From the NCBI GenBank assembly GCA_022702705.1, contig CM040427.1, forward strand, positions 76,375,283-76,439,282: 64,000 nucleotides of DNA, read 5' to 3'. How positions within the stretch are numbered: the stretch's first letter is position 1; each line of letters opens with the position of its first letter. Shown in pieces: positions 1-11,327 of the stretch. Source of the DNA: Papilionanthe hookeriana x Papilionanthe teres (lineage: Eukaryota; Streptophyta; Magnoliopsida; Asparagales; Orchidaceae). Below the pieces are notes generated by a model. It did no database searches. It saw only the letters and a program-made list of their open reading frames with translations, and was not told where the DNA came from. The translations under genes and the position numbers were made by a program.

Positions 1-302
1 ATAGTCTAATCCTTTTATACTAAATATCTTAATCACATAAAGTTAACCTTCAATACTAAAAACTTTCATTCAAATCTACTATGATATTTAAATAAAATAA
101 AAAATTTTGTTATCTAAAGTTAAGCTCAACTACTTTAAGTTATATTAAAATAATTTTGAAAATATATTTTAATTAAGAATAATAAAATTAATTTTCCTCC
201 CACAAACTTATGTTTTTCAGTGTATATCAAATTAATAAATGAGAGAGAAAATAAAAAGAAAACTAACCTTTTTGTGTCAGGCTCTTGATACTTCTGAAGC
301 AT
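1..302 (-). repeat. Direct-repeat copy of Athila-like 3' internal DNA
   Basis: This stretch is nearly the same as 3670-3974, in the same orientation. The match ends sharply after the shared CTTCTGAAGCAT. The second copy lies about 0.7 kb upstream (minus sense) of a polypurine tract and LTR, so both are taken as the 3' non-coding internal part of one gypsy family. The copy here is cut by the window edge on one side and by unrelated C-rich DNA on the other. No coding capacity is seen. Confidence 0.7.
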
Positions 303-314
303 CAATGAACTATC

Positions 315-640
315 TTCACACCCACTCCTACCCCTATTCCCACACCCAAGTAAACCCTTACCTCAACCAACACCCCCGCCAACACCCTGACCCCACCTCC
401 GCACCTGACCCCACCCTCACCCCCACTCCTGTCACCGCCCACATCCCCATACTCACCCTCGCCACCACCCTGACTCCCATCTCCGCACCCGCTTACGTAC
501 CAGCCACCATTACCACCCTCGCACCACACTCACCCACGCCCCTACCTCTACCTCCGCTACTACCCCCACACTCACCCCCAATGTAACACCCACCTGCACC
601 TCATGACCTACTCCTAACCCTACTCTTACTCCTATCTCCA
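315..640 (+). repeat. C-rich low-complexity tract (Pro/Thr-type codons)
   Basis: The plus strand is dominated by CCCAC, CACCC and ACCCC words. All plus-strand frames read as runs of Pro, Thr, His and Leu, and the opposite strand as Gly and Val. It lies upstream of a CACTA-type transposase fragment on the same strand. Plant transposases of that kind often carry a Pro/Thr-rich N-terminal stretch, so it may be the decayed N-terminal part of that gene. It may equally be a simple-sequence expansion. The open frames over it are explained by base composition. 641-1060 holds nothing recognisable. Confidence 0.5.
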
Positions 641-1060
641 CACAAACTGTAGCAGGGTTAAGTGCGTCAGAGGCCCACACTACCCTTACCGTGTTGAAGT
701 CGATAGACAACAGCTATTGCATCTAGCCTGTGACAGCACGTACATTTTTCTTAAGAGATTATCAAAAAATTATTTATTTTTTTCAATTGAATATAAAACT
801 AACAAATTGTAGTTTTAAGGTTCTACCCCCTAACCTAGACTATTCATGAGGGATATCATTTAGAGCAAGTATGACTCAGCATACTTATCGTAGAAGGAGA
901 TCTCGATGACCATTCGAGATCTTTGGTTTCAAAAGTTTTTGGTTCATTCACAAGTATAAATTATTTATATTTGTTTATCAATTTAACATAATCCCTGTAA
1001 TATTTATAGAAATAATTCTCCTAGTACCCTGAGCACGAGGTGAACATTTAACACAATTTC

Positions 1061-1288
1061 ATGCTCAAATGCAGTGATTACCTCCAGAACATGTTTGGAA
1101 ATATCAGGAAATCACAAAAGCATCCTCCATGGCTCAGTGAGGATATTTTTGCCATGCCGATTAGTGCCTGGGATTCTCCAGACTATCAAAATAAAAAGGA
1201 TAAGGCAAAGCAAAACAAGCGATCGAATTGTGGAGGTATGGGGCTCTCTAAGCACACTAGTGGACGCTCCCACATACAAAATACTTGA
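1061..1288 (+). pseudogene. CACTA/En-Spm transposase fragment (Transposase_24-like)
   Basis: The 75-residue frame holds the pattern PPWLSEDIFAMPISAWDSPD (about residues 22-41), followed by a Lys/Asn-rich KQNKRSNCGG and a HTSG motif. This resembles the conserved block of plant Ptta/En/Spm transposase proteins (P-W-x-W-x-S-x-F then NK-NR-S-x-GG-x-H-x-G). In those proteins it is a DNA-transposon-encoded domain near the middle of the protein. The fragment has no clear start and ends in a frameshift or stop soon after the motif, so it is a relic. A CACTA right end at 34261 lies on the correct side for the same strand, and the acidic C-terminus-like frame at about 33334-33380 would fit the tail of such a protein. 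That the pieces belong to one element split by later insertions is inference. Confidence 0.6.
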
Positions 1289-1384
1289 TTTATTTTATAA
1301 GGTTTTCTTTAGTTTATATTCTAACTTCTTTATTTTATGGATAGTTTATCGTGGTTGTTTTAAATAAGTATTTATAAGTATTTT

Positions 1385-2982
1385 TTAGTTCAGTCACAAA
1401 GTATAATCAGTATAATAAAAAAGCAGCCAATCTATATGCAAGTATAAGCATCGCTTAAGTAATACAGTGATAACCTGGTTATCAATCCCATCAGGAGGAA
1501 ACAAATTTTGAAAGCATATCACAAAAATCCAATATTTAAATTACAATGTACGTAAAGTAAATAATAAAGTTACTAAAGTTTAAAGATTTTAGAGATTTTA
1601 AGATCACTAAAGTACTTTCTAAACATTAAATTAAAACCACCACTACACTAAGTTTTGTATTGAAAGGTTAAAATTTGGAGAAAGTGTCATTCTCCTTACA
1701 ATGATGTTATGGTGAGTGAATGATAAATATTAGTGAAATTCTTGTATTGTGCCAAATAGGAGCATAACTATTCATTACCCTCTTCTGAGTATTATAAAGA
1801 ACATAGGCCAATCCTAGGTTTAGTTCGTAAATCCGTAGATAGGTTGGGAAGATATTGGCTTTCACTCCAGAGCTCCCACTTCCCTTCACCTGAAGGCTAA
1901 CTATTGCTTTAGTTTCCAAACACTAGGACCCAATTGTGGATTTTATTCTGTCACCCTAAAATCTCTAATTCTACGCCCAATAAACCATAATTCCCTATTT
2001 ATTTGCACCTAACCCCCATGAATTACATCACTCATTCAGGGATATTGAATGTAATCATCACTTTTGTTGTAGAATGCATAGTTCTTTCGGATTTTATGTT
2101 TCACAAAATATTTTAACAATTTAATTGGCTAGATTGAAGAGTAAATGAAGTACGAAATGAAAAATCATCACAATTTCTTAACATTCATATGGCACATCCA
2201 ATCTAAATCACCACTCCACCATTTATCATTGCAAGGAGAAAGACGAAGAAATCTACTCAAAATTCATGAGGAAGATACGCTAAAAAAAAGATTATATATA
2301 TAAAAGCAAAGTTGTACAACAATAATAAGTAAACATAACTTATCTCAATTTCTTCCACAAGAAAATCCCTTGAAGTTCCTTTGAATTTGCTTCTCTCTTA
2401 ACAACAACACATAATTCTCTCTTAAAATATTAAGGAAGAAGCAATCTCTCACTTTCCATCTCCTCCTTCAACTCTTTTGAGAAGAATCCCTCACAAAATA
2501 ACACTTTTACACCAAACCCTAGAATCTAATCTCTCAACACACTTTTTCTCTACTCACAAAGAACTCACACTCTATTCTACTCCACACACACCCTCATCTA
2601 CTACTGTTTTCTGGCGCCAAATTCATTTTGAAATAGACTAAGGACAAGAGATGCCTCAAGAATCTCTCAAAAGTCATCTAAATACATTGAATCTAGCCTT
2701 CACCGACATTGGGCGCCGTCGCCATATTTGTGTGTCGTCGGTGCTCTATCATGTGTAATATTTCATGCTCTCTGGTAAATGGCGCCATCAGTGCCCAATC
2801 TGGCATTGTCGGCGCCAAAACATAGTTTTGTTGTTTTTGATTTTTTTCTCCAAACTCATTTCTTTTTGCTGTAATTGCCTAAAATAATCAAACTGATCAA
2901 AACATGAAAATTACTTTCCTTTAAAGTGCAATATCACCAACAATGAGTACAAAATATATATGAAAAATTCAATATTTTAAAT
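1385..2982 (-). mobile_element. Athila-like gypsy LTR, minus strand
   Basis: The minus strand from 2982 downward matches, with many point changes and small gaps, the plus-strand LTR at 62174-63811. Shared landmarks are a block around TATTGCACTTTAAAGGAAAG near the LTR start, the gggagctctggagtgaaagcc-type block (about 1860), the CAAATAGGAGCATAACTATT-type block and the TACTTAAGCGAT-type block near the end (about 1455). A typical polypurine tract abuts it at 2983. The length of about 1.6 kb equals that of the other copy. The 3' end near 1385 is approximate because no clear CA terminus or target duplication was found. It contains GC-rich GGCGCC-type words at 2700-2820 and no coding sequence. Confidence 0.7.
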
Positions 2983-2995
2983 CCCCCAAACTTAA
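2983..2995 (-). promoter_or_regulatory. Polypurine tract of the Athila-like element
   Basis: On the minus strand the sequence reads TTAAGTTTGGGGG, directly before the LTR, and is preceded by TTGAGGACAAGTAATAG. The AAGTTTGGGGG motif just upstream of the 3' LTR is characteristic of plant Athila/Tat gypsy elements, where it primes plus-strand DNA synthesis. A second, similar G-rich motif lies at about 3870-3886, further upstream in the same internal region. Confidence 0.75.
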
Positions 2996-4364
2996 CTATT
3001 ACTTGTCCTCAAGTAATCCTTTTACTACATAAAAATATGACTCTTAGTAGTGAACTTAAAGAATATTATGAATTTTAATTTAAATGAATATAATAGCAAG
3101 ACTTTCAGAAAGATTTTCAGTAACTTAGGTCAAAACTATAGGTGTAAAAACATTTAGTAATCAAGTCCAAGAGTTCTAATCTCCTATTCATTTCAAGAAT
3201 AACCATAATTTGTCACATTAAGGGTGATTTAAAGGATCATATGAAAAAGAAGCTCATGAAAACTCTATTAGTAAGGATGTTAATACTTAAATATAAATTC
3301 AGAAATGCATCTAGCTCTTCCCTTAATTTGATTCACGTGATGCCAATTTTTGATTAGACATCTCCTCAAGCTTCTCCTCACATATATTTTTTTCTTTTTT
3401 TTTCTCTTTTATTTTTTGGATTACTTTTGGATTTTCTTTTCTTTTCTCTTTTCTTTTCTTGTGAGGATTATTATATCTGGACAACCTTTAATAATTTTGA
3501 ACTTCACTCTCCTTCCCCAAAAGTTTGAACTTAAAACATCTTTTTACTTTATAGATATATATTAGTTTTTAATGATTCAACATAGAGGCTCAATCTTTTC
3601 TCCTCACATAAACCTCTAAGACTCTTAATATTTCAAAAATACAGTTTTCTATACTTTAAATAGTCAACTATAGTCTAATCCTTTTATACTAAATATCTTA
3701 GTCCCATAAAGTTAACCTTCATTACTAAAAACTTTCATTAAAATCTACTATGATATTTAAATAAAATAAAAAATTTAGTTATCTAAAGTTAAGTTCAACT
3801 ACTTTAAGTCATGTTAAAATAATTTTGAAAATATATTTTAATTGAGAATAAATAAAAGTTAATTTTCCTCCCCCAAACTTAAGTTTTTCAGTGTATATCA
3901 AATTAATAAATGAGAGAGAAAAATAAAAAGAAAACTAACCTTTTTGTTTCGAGCTTTTGATACTTCTGAAGCATGTAGGTATTAATAAAAAATTTAATTA
4001 TAGGCATAAAACATTTAGAAGCATTGTTTCACATATATATCACAGATTTGCAGGGTGAAGAAAATTAAAAAAACATAATTTTAAACACTTAATACAAACA
4101 TACATCCATGACAATTTCAATACAATTGAAAAACAAACCAACATAAGTTTCAATACAACTTAACTAACATAATAGAGTACAATCACTACACACATCAACT
4201 ACATAAAAGCAAATAATAAACGCATAAATTTTTACATCAACAACAAACTAAAAAAATACTACTCTACCAATCATCTTCTCTTTCTTCTTCTACTTCTTCC
4301 TCCTCTTTAGTCTGGTATGGAATATAGCGGGGTCAAGTAGGAAATAGAGCATGGGAAGTCAGCG
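2996..4364 (-). mobile_element. 3' internal region of the Athila-like element
   Basis: This is AT-rich, largely non-coding DNA between the polypurine tract and the insertion point of the giant element. It contains the second copy of the repeat found at 1-302 (here 3670-3974). At 4340-4265 the minus strand shows a short frame, about 22 residues before a stop, reading PRYIPYQ and then a Glu-rich run ending in EREDDW. It could be the acidic C-terminus of an element protein. Read across the giant insertion into 33334-33400 the same frame is proline-rich, but it has a stop, and a plus-strand acidic frame also covers this point. Which strand was coding is unresolved. Confidence 0.5.
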
Positions 4365-4369
4365 GAAAC
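4365..4369. repeat. Left target-site duplication GAAAC
   Basis: GAAAC stands immediately left of the LTR terminus TGTACGG at 4370. The same five bases stand immediately right of the other terminus (...GGTCAACA) at 33329-33333. A 5-bp duplication is what gypsy integrases make, so 4370-33328 is one insertion event. Confidence 0.9.
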
Positions 4370-7300
4370 TGTACGGTTATTTTTAGGTTAAGTGTTGTAT
4401 TTTGAAAAGGGGTCGCCTACAGAAATTGTCGGCAAATTTTAGATTTTAAATTTTAAATTTAATTTAAATATATATAATTGGAAATGTAGCATTTGATTTT
4501 GAAAATAATTTTAAGTTTGAAAATTTTAAGATATGAAATCAAACCGATCTCACATCCCAAATAGTTTATATAAACGAGCACCACACCAGAAACCCTGTAT
4601 CTATCTCGAAGAATAGACACACAGTTTGATGATGGGGCTCGATTAAATAAACTAGAAGATTTGTGACATCTATTTGGTCTGCGAACCAATTTTATAAGCC
4701 GACAAGTTCCCCTGCTTAATTTAAATGAATTAACCAGGGTTTATATTACCTGGGTTTTTAAAGTTCCCTATAAGGGCAAGTCCCAATAGTTAATTACATC
4801 TTAAATGACGGGAATCATTTTAGAAAACTCTCGATAATTAGTGGTTTTGCTCTCAATAATTTCAAAGTTTAAGGTTTTCAAAGGATTGGATTTTAGAAAT
4901 TTCAATTGGGAATGGATCAAATTTGGAACAATTTATTTTAAGAGTCCAAAGGAAGAGAAGTAGGAGAAGCTGAGGATCCAAGAAGAATCTTGGCAACTTC
5001 CCAAACTATCCTATTGTTTGGCTTCAATTTGGGAATTTATTTAACGTTGTAATCCTGCCAATTTTAATTAGTTAGGACTTATATTAGTATGACATAATCA
5101 TACAAATAGCCTCAAAGATGTGAGGGTTTATGTCGTACCAAACAACTACCTCAGAATCCTAAGAGCGGTTAGGGCTTAATTTACATAATATGATTATGCA
5201 AATGCCTAACAAAAAGTTGAGGATTTATGTTGCACTAGGCAAACTACCTCGAAATCTTATGGCTTGGTTACTTAAAACTAGGAAAAGGTTTTGCTGAAGT
5301 AGACACAAGTTTTGCTGATGAAGATGGCTGTGTTGCCCACCGTGCTCCAAATGTCTTTAATGTTTTAATTAAAAAAAATCTTAAAGTTAATTAAACAGAA
5401 CCGATTAGATCCCACGATTTCATCGTCCCAGCACCGTTATTTTCATCGAATTCACTTGGTCCAGATGAATTTGCTAAGCTCAACTGAATGAGTTCCACAC
5501 TTTCATTTAGACCGTCAGAAATCCCGTTAGCAACACGTGGGTTACATCATCCGAGGTATTCTCGATCATTCAGCGAGATGTTTTAATTTAGTTGCAATTG
5601 TAGTTTTGTTGTTATTTTTGTGATTAAATTTTGAGTTGTTTTATATTTTAGATGTTGTGGTGATGAATTTTATCTTGTGTGACTTTTAATTTAGTTTTGG
5701 TTTCAGTTTTGTGTCTATCCTAAAGGTTTCAGTTTTCATGCAGGGTGTCAATCTTGTTTAACATGCAAGAAAAGTAAAGTGCAGTGCAAGTAAGTAAATA
5801 AATTGTAATAAAATAAAAACGTACCTGGAGGGTCTTCTCATCATTTCCAAGCTGCACTTAAAACACATGTTAAGGCATTTATATATTTGCAACAAGTACC
5901 TAGGTAAAGCTAAGGAAAGGTTCGGTTGTCTACCAAAATCCTAATCCTATTGCTAGTCAATCCCTATGACGTCTAGGTTCTTTTATTTTTGTGGATGATT
6001 TTCTTCACCAAAGAACAATTAAGTTCGATTGTTCTTCTAAAACACACCACCATATTGAGGAAGTGTTTAGGACGAGTCCTAAACATCTTTTCAATATTTT
6101 TGGGATTATTTTGAGTCCAAATGAGTTTTATTGTATTGGTGAATTGATCATCCAAAAATTTAGTTTAGTTTGTTTCTTGCTCAGTGAATTAGGTTTTTCG
6201 ATTATCCTATGAGTAAAGTGACATTTCACTTGATGCTTTACTTAAGAGTTATAATAACAAAAGCCTCTAAGGGCAAATTAGTTTATTAAATATTTTAATG
6301 ATTTAAAATTGGAATTGATGATTTAAAGGGGTTTAATTTAGTTATGAAATTTTAACAATTTTAAGTTTGGAATAGTGTACAAATTGTTTTAAATTTAGTT
6401 TAAATCTTTAAACCTCTTTTTTTTATTATCTTAATGTTTCAGATTAATTTTGATGTTTTAAATTTAATTAGAAGTGTTTGAATTATCCATATATTTTTGA
6501 TGGTTTGATTTAGGTTAATTATGATATTTTAGGTTAGCTTTGATTAGCTTAATTTGTTTTATATGCTTAATTATGAATTGCTTTAATATTATTTAATATT
6601 TCAGATTTGCTTTAAGTTTGTTATTAAGTGATGTTGAATTAATTTTTAAATTTAATTTAATTTAATTATTAAATCACTTAATATTTTAAATATTAATTAA
6701 GGGTTATTTTCTTTTAATTTTTAATTTATTAATTCCAATTATTATTTTAAGTTTAATAAAGAATTAGATCTTATTGAAGTGATTTATTTAGGGATTTTAA
6801 ATTAAAGAATTAATATCTTCTAAAGTTATATCCCTAACCTTAATAATCCAAATTTTAGTATAATCTTCCAAAATTTAATTTATTTAATTAATTAAAATTT
6901 ATTTTAAATATTTTTAAAGTAATTAGTGGATTTCTACCTCTTAATTGCCTTGATTTCAATCGTATAATAAAAATTTTAAAATCAGATATTTTACCCTCCC
7001 CTTTGATTAAGCCTAGAATATTAATTAGGGTTAAATTTTTTTAATTACCTTTATGCCCTTTTAAGCTTATTTATTTCATAACTCACTAAATTGAGCTCAA
7101 ATGAACTTAAAATTTTTATGTTACTTCACACATATGTCAATTAAGACATTAGAGGAGAAAAATATGATTTTTTTTTAATTTAATTTAATTTATATAATTA
7201 TCTTGATGAAAATTAGGGATTTTCAATGGAAATTTAACAACATGACCAAGGAAAGGTTTTTGTCCTTAAGAAAATTATGGGATGTTCCTAACAACTAGAG

Positions 7301-8604
7301 GACCACTTGTACCAATTTTGGTGATTTTTTGAATTATATTTATTTATTATAATTATTTTGAGTTTTGGAGTGTTAATCAATTATAAAATAAAATTAAAGT
7401 TGAAAAATGGATTTTATATTTTTCATAAATCTCTTTGACCTTAAGGAGTTCAGAGAAATAAATTTTTAAATTTTCTAATTTTTCTTTGATTTATTAGAAT
7501 TAATTTAGTGAAAATAAGGAAATTCATTTTTTAATATTAAAAATTATTTCAAGCCTTTAAAATTCAATATCTTAACCTAGAGACTTAGGAAAAATATTTG
7601 GTTTATTCCTAAGTGATTAGGAAAAAAAATATGACATTTTTGTGATTTTTATTATTTTTATGATTTTTATTATTTTTAATTATTTAAAATATTAAAATAA
7701 GGTAGAAAATGAAGATTTTTGAAAAAAACCAATTTTAATTTTCTTAGATTCCTCTGATATCAGAGAGCCCATAAAACCAATATGGTGAATTTTTAAAATG
7801 TATTTTTAGAGTTATGAATTTTTAAATTTTAATTTTGGTCATCTAACTTGTTTAGTCCATTTAGTGGGGTTAAACATTTCCAATTGATTCCAAATTTTTA
7901 TATGTGGTCCCTCTGATCCTAAAGATTAGTGGAGAATTGTTTTCAAGTTCTTTTGATGTGTGGTTAACCCTAATTAATTAAAATTTAGTTTTGAGTAATT
8001 AGGCCAACTAGGGTTATTCTTAATGAATTAACTCAAAAAATAATTATCCTAGGGTCCTCTAGTCCTAAGAAACTTCCCCAAATTTTTCTAGAATTTTCTA
8101 AGTTATATGCTAATTAATGGAGTTAAAATACCAAAAACAGTGACATAAACTTGAAAAATACATAATTTGGTATAGAGATAGCCTTTGACCTTGAAAAATT
8201 CAGAGAATGTTCCCAAGATCAGAGGCTTCAAAAGTCCTATGGTCTCATGCCATGGTGAATTTTCTATGCAAATGGAGAATTAAAATACTGAAATGAGTAA
8301 ATAATTAATTAAAAAATAAAATACTCATCAAATTAATTCAATTCTTTTTTCACATTATCCTTCTCTGTTCACTGAGCAAGAGGGTAATTTTAGTTTATTT
8401 TTATGATTTTTCTTTGCAAAGATATGGATTTTTCAATTTCTGGGTATTTAAATAAATAGAAAATAGCCTATTTTCCTACTTAACCCAGTCAGCGCTGCGT
8501 CAACCTCGGCAGCTCCGAAGGCCCAAGCGGCGCGCTCCCATTCGACGCCGCCATTTGACCCGGATGCTACCGGCCCGAGGTCTCGCTCCATCCTTCGATC
8601 CGAC
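4370..8604 (-). mobile_element. 3' LTR, truncated (lacks about 3 kb of its 5' part)
   Basis: It aligns collinearly with 25968-30293 of the 5' LTR, both starting TGTACGG (minus-strand LTR end CCGTACA). The alignment stops at about 8602-8605, inside the GC-rich block after the shared TCTCGCTCCATCCTTC. Beyond that the sequence is element-internal DNA, not LTR. The missing part corresponds to 30294-33328, and the polypurine tract is gone as well. An internal deletion of about 85 bp relative to the 5' LTR lies near 5347. No host gene lies in it; open frames here are by-products of AT-rich LTR sequence. Confidence 0.88.
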
Positions 8605-8944
8605 GTACCCCGGTAAGCTCTCCTGCATGTCTTGGCTCCTCAGGGATAGTCTCTGTCGGGACATCCTCAGGGGTTGCTTTCGCAACAAGACTCTTCAGAA
8701 CTGGTGCATCTTCTTGGTGTCGAGGCGCTGATTCTATTTATACTATTCTTGAAATTTCCTTTATCTATTCTGCTTTCATTCGAGTTGATCTCCTTCTTTC
8801 TGATTCCCGACGAACCAATTTCTTCGGAGTATTTGTATTGACGGTAGCAACTGTCTCTTCATGTTGATCTGCTGCTAACTTGGTTAACATCTTGCGAATG
8901 CGGCGATTCTTATTCTCCACTGGGTGGTAGTGAGAGTAGCTCTC
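8605..8944 (-). pseudogene. Residual 3' internal DNA of the giant element
   Basis: Between the truncated LTR and the solo LTR lies moderately GC-rich sequence unlike either LTR. On the minus strand one frame from about 8938 to 8790 reads basic: PVENKNRRIRK, then KKLVRRESERRRSTRMKAE before a stop. It continues, with a frame change, the ORF at 16426-16716 once the solo LTR and one copy of CTTAC are removed. It is therefore the C-terminal part of the extra ORF downstream of integrase. The Arg/Lys-rich tail could bind nucleic acid, but this is only a guess from composition. Confidence 0.6.
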
Positions 8945-8949
8945 CTTAC
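8945..8949. repeat. Target-site duplication CTTAC (left of solo LTR)
   Basis: CTTAC directly precedes TGTTGACC (8950) and directly follows the opposite terminus ...GCCGACA (16420), at 16421-16425. The exact 5-bp match on both sides marks an independent integration followed by LTR-LTR recombination to a solo LTR. Confidence 0.9.
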
Positions 8950-9429
8950 TGTTGACCTCATTTTTGATGAGGTCTTCTCTTCTTCTCTTTAGTACTTAGG
9001 ATCTAGCCTTAGGCTTTTCCTTTGACTATCTTAGAGGACTAGAATTGGGACCCACCTTTTAGAAATTCAAACCACTTCTTAACTCCCTGCAAACTCCACA
9101 AACTTGACTGTAGACCCCTAATCACCTAGAGGGTTGAAATCAGATGTGGAAGTTTAAAGGATGAGTTCCTATAGGACTCTTTGGCCTTAGGACTGCCCTG
9201 GGTGGCCTGGTCTGGTGAGGGGCTGACTTACACACACACTACACTTACACACTACACTTCCACATACCTCCTAAAACCACACCCATACCTAACTTGACCT
9301 CCTGACTCATGTAGGTGATTCACATGGATGGTCCTTAACCCCTAAGCCCTTAGCTAAGAGGGTTAGAAACAACATAGTGGATGCCTCAAATGAGTCCCTT
9401 CATGGCTCATGTGGGCTTGATATGGCTTC

Positions 9430-10750
9430 ATGGCTCAACCAAAATGGTTTCTTTCCACTTACATCCACCCAATCTTCAATTTCCCAAATTTTCAATTTTT
9501 GACCCCCGGGACCCTACACCCACCTAACCTACCCAAAGCCCTTGAAATTACCCAAAATTCTCAAAAAAGTTCCAAATCACCCAAAATTTTCCAAAATCAT
9601 TCCCAAACATTTCCACATCACTTAAATTGATCATCCATACCCAAAAATACCAAAATTCCAAGAAAACCTCCCAATACCCTCCAAATACCCAAAATACCCC
9701 TCTTCACCCAAAAAATCCAAAAATTCAGAAAATTCCCAGAAAATTCCAGAAAATCCCAAATATTCCCAATTTCATTTTGTCCAACTACACCATGGGCCAA
9801 GTTTGTTAATTTACCCTACTTTTGTCAAAACTCCCAATTTGACCCATTTTAACCCTAAGTGAACCCAATGTCAAACCAAACCTACCCAATTGACCCAAAT
9901 TTTGGACCAACTCAATTATAAACTTCAATTTAACATTCCCAACACCAATCTAGACCAAATCCAAGTCCAATTTGATTGACATTTGGATCCAATTTCACTT
10001 TTGGTTTTAAAGCCCAATTTGGACCCATGACCCAAACCTAACCCAAACTCACCCAATTCAACTCCAATTAACCCCAAATCTTTTCTAAATCTTCCTTAGA
10101 ATCCCCACAAGCATAAAACTAACATGATTTGCCCAAAATTTTGACCCAAATCCCACTCAAATTCAACCCAAGGCTAAAAGGCCCATTTTTGACCTAAACC
10201 CAAACCTAACCCAAATGAGCCCAAACCCCAAAATCAAAGCCCAACCAAAGTCAAAACCTCTTTGAAACACTCCCATAAACATTTCTCAACATTGATATTA
10301 CATCAATTTCAACCCTAGCCCAACATTAGCCCAACTTGGCCCACTTGGACCCATATAGGCCCACTTACCAAATAAACCCAAATTCGAACCAATTCGACTC
10401 CAAATCACACCAAATTGACTCCGAGCCCTTCATGGAACATCCCTAAACCAATTATGATATTTATTTGACAAAGTCCTTCACAAAATCTTCACCCAAATAC
10501 CCATCCTAAAATCAAAAAGCCCATTCCCCTTAAACTTTCCTAAAAGCCCACTTCACCACATTCAAAAGCCCAAATCCATCCAAAGCCCACATGGCACTTC
10601 CCTCATCATCCATTTAATCAAAATCACCCCTAAGTTTCAAAATCATCAATTAAACCATTCCAAATCAAGCTTCATGCAAATTTTCACCAAAATATCAAAA
10701 TCTTCTTAAATCCCTTTTTATGAAATTGACCCAAGCTTTTCCCAAGCCAA
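9430..10750 (+). repeat. Strand-skewed CCCAAATT-rich LTR segment
   Basis: For about 1.3 kb the plus strand is built from degenerate words such as CCCAAAT, GACCCAAA and AGCCCA, with very few G-runs. The corresponding part of the 5' LTR (about 31640-32800) shows the complementary bias, TTGGGC and GGGTTAAATTGGG, so the skew is a property of the LTR family in its sense direction. It is not a clean tandem array. Open frames in it carry no recognisable protein. Confidence 0.7.
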
Positions 10751-11319
10751 ATGGAGCCAAGGATGAGCCATTCACGAAGCCATATGAAGCCATGAAAGTT
10801 TGGCATGTGACCATGCCATTAATGGCAAAAGGAGGAGGTCCTTTAACCATCTCCTAAAAGTCATTAGCCTTAAGCATGTTTCCCTTAACTAAGATTTAAT
10901 CCAAATATTCTTGGATAAGGACATCACCACCTCTTAACCAGCTAGCCTAACTCGATCTTCTCGACCTGAAGACCAGCCATGGGAGGTGAACCCGACCCAA
11001 ACCAATGGGTTGACCAATTTCAAGCCAAAGTGGCCTCTCCCCCTTACCATTTTAATTCAAACACTTTACACATGTCCAAGCCCGATTGACTTCACCATTG
11101 CCGAGCCCCGACCTCCCGAGTCGAGATGGTGACCCATGCCTGCGGCCGGCCGCTCGGATTGCCGGAAAACACCACACCCGAGAGCATCATGTGAGCCCAA
11201 GCTTGGAATTCTCACCTGCCGAGTTGCCCCATGCCCAATGGCCACCATGGCTGTTCTTCTCCTCACCGGAGCAGCTGATCCCATGCCTCAACTCCCCCGG
11301 AAGGCTCTCCAGCCTCTCC

Positions 11320-11327
11320 TATTTAAA
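11320..11327 (+). promoter_or_regulatory. Candidate LTR TATA box (solo LTR)
   Basis: TATTTAAA lies in a GC-rich block roughly 2.4 kb into the LTR, in LTR sense. The 5' LTR has the equivalent word at 30963-30970 on the minus strand although the neighbourhood has diverged. If used, it would give a leader of about 5 kb of LTR before the primer site. Transcription start cannot be told from the sequence; other AT-rich TATA-like words, for example near 12121, are alternatives. Confidence 0.35.

Noticed and set aside
239..586. 115-codon plus-strand ORF as a gene
   Set aside because: It is carried by a C-rich low-complexity tract, has no domain, and its start lies in the repeat at 1-302.
8500..8688. 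62-codon minus-strand ORF rich in Arg
   Set aside because: It spans the deletion joint of the truncated LTR and internal DNA, so it is accidental.
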